Shown: positions 6,449 to 6,757 of the stretch, in pieces
Position numbering within the stretch: the first letter of the stretch is position 1
Layout: each line of letters starts with the position of its first letter
Assembly (NCBI GenBank): GCA_013042035.1
Contig: JABDQX010000400.1
Location: forward strand, 1 to 6,757
Length of the DNA stretch: 6,757 bases
Direction: 5' to 3'
Source of the DNA: Gammaproteobacteria bacterium
GTDB lineage: Bacteria > Pseudomonadota > Gammaproteobacteria > HK1
Translations under genes and position numbers: made by a program
Notes under the pieces: model-generated
Told to the model about the DNA's origin: nothing
The model's database searches: none
The model's input: only the letters and a program-made list of their open reading frames with translations

Positions 6449-6468
6449 ATACTGGGGATATTCGTAAA
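6440..6468 (-). promoter_or_regulatory. Putative moaB promoter
   Basis: On the minus strand TTTACG (6468-6463) and TACAGT (6445-6440) each match 4 of 6 positions of the sigma-70 -35 and -10 consensus with an ideal 17-base spacer. Transcription would start about 33 bases before the moaB ATG. Both hexamers are imperfect, so this is a candidate only. Confidence 0.35.
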
Positions 6469-6509
6469 GATATCACTTCCTACCAATTTCAATATAGTTA
6501 TGAACGACT

Positions 6510-6757
6510 ATGAGTAAACGACTTTATTTTCTCGTTCCGGACGTCGCTACATGTAGAGCGATTGTCGACGATATAAAAAAGATGGGAATTACCGAGTCTC
6601 ATACCCACGTGATCGGTAATCATTTTACACCACTAAATGGCCTCCATGAGGCGTCATTTCTTCAAAAGAGTGAGTTTGCACATGGCATTGAAGAAGGGCT
6701 TGGCATGGGAGGGGCAGCAGGCTTGCTGGGAGGATTATTGGCAATTACCTTCCCACC
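6510..6757 (+). CDS. DUF1269-like small membrane-associated protein (3' end outside window)
   Basis: The visible 82 residues begin MSKRLYFLVPDVATCRAIVD and continue through a mixed alpha/beta stretch with HTHVIGNHFTPLNGLHEASFLQKSEFAHGIEEG. A glycine- and leucine-rich hydrophobic segment follows (GLGMGGAAGLLGGLLAITFP, residues 63-82) and runs into the window edge. This pattern (RLYFLVPD start, LHEASFLQKS, then a glycine-rich transmembrane hairpin) is one I recognise from gammaproteobacterial proteins assigned to DUF1269, whose function is unknown; a stress-related membrane role has been suggested for such proteins. ATG 6510 fits that start but has no ribosome binding site, and a six-codon frame (6500-6517) overlaps it. 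The gene is divergent from moaB and shares its 110-base control region. Confidence 0.75.
   Translation, partial: MSKRLYFLVPDVATCRAIVDDIKKMGITESHTHVIGNHFTPLNGLHEASFLQKSEFAHGIEEGLGMGGAAGLLGGLLAITFP

Noticed and set aside
5993..6517. 174-residue plus-strand frame opposite moaB
   Set aside because: It is the antisense of moaB, which has a full family match and a good ribosome binding site.

Overview
The window reads as chromosomal DNA from a gammaproteobacterium. The basis is the close match of its MoaC, MoaB and RecO proteins to the family forms I know from that class (for example MoaC residues D128, K131 and K147 keep the Escherichia coli numbering), plus moderate GC content. I cannot name a genus. 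No rRNA, tRNA, CRISPR array, insertion sequence or transposase is visible.

Layout from left to right. (1) Positions 1-2145 hold the 3' part of a large superfamily 1 (UvrD/Rep-like) helicase gene. It starts upstream of the window and carries a long, unusual C-terminal extension with an ankyrin-like segment. (2) After 94 bases with two stem-loops comes an exported SGNH/GDSL-type hydrolase (2240-2965), followed 14 bases later by recO (2980-3699). (3) A 170-base AT-rich regulatory stretch is dense in inverted and direct repeats. It precedes a small Cro/CI-like helix-turn-helix protein (3870-4175) and, 6 bases later, an alpha/beta hydrolase (4182-5051); these two probably form an operon. (4) After a 277-base spacer, moaC (5329-5820) and moaB (5857-6399, minus strand) converge, with a long imperfect stem at their junction. 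(5) Divergent from moaB, a gene for a small DUF1269-like protein with a glycine-rich membrane segment starts at 6510 and runs off the right edge.

How the genes fit together. MoaC makes cyclic pyranopterin monophosphate, an early step of molybdenum cofactor synthesis, and MoaB belongs to the MogA/MoaB fold family of the later molybdopterin steps, so the right part is a small cofactor locus. RecO and the helicase both act on DNA, but nothing in the sequence shows that they work together. The HTH/hydrolase pair looks like a regulator with its own control region and a cotranscribed enzyme of unknown substrate. I found no clear evidence of a wholly new system. The least ordinary items are the helicase-ankyrin fusion, the repeat-dense control region before the HTH gene, and recO lying outside its usual era-recO-pdxJ setting.
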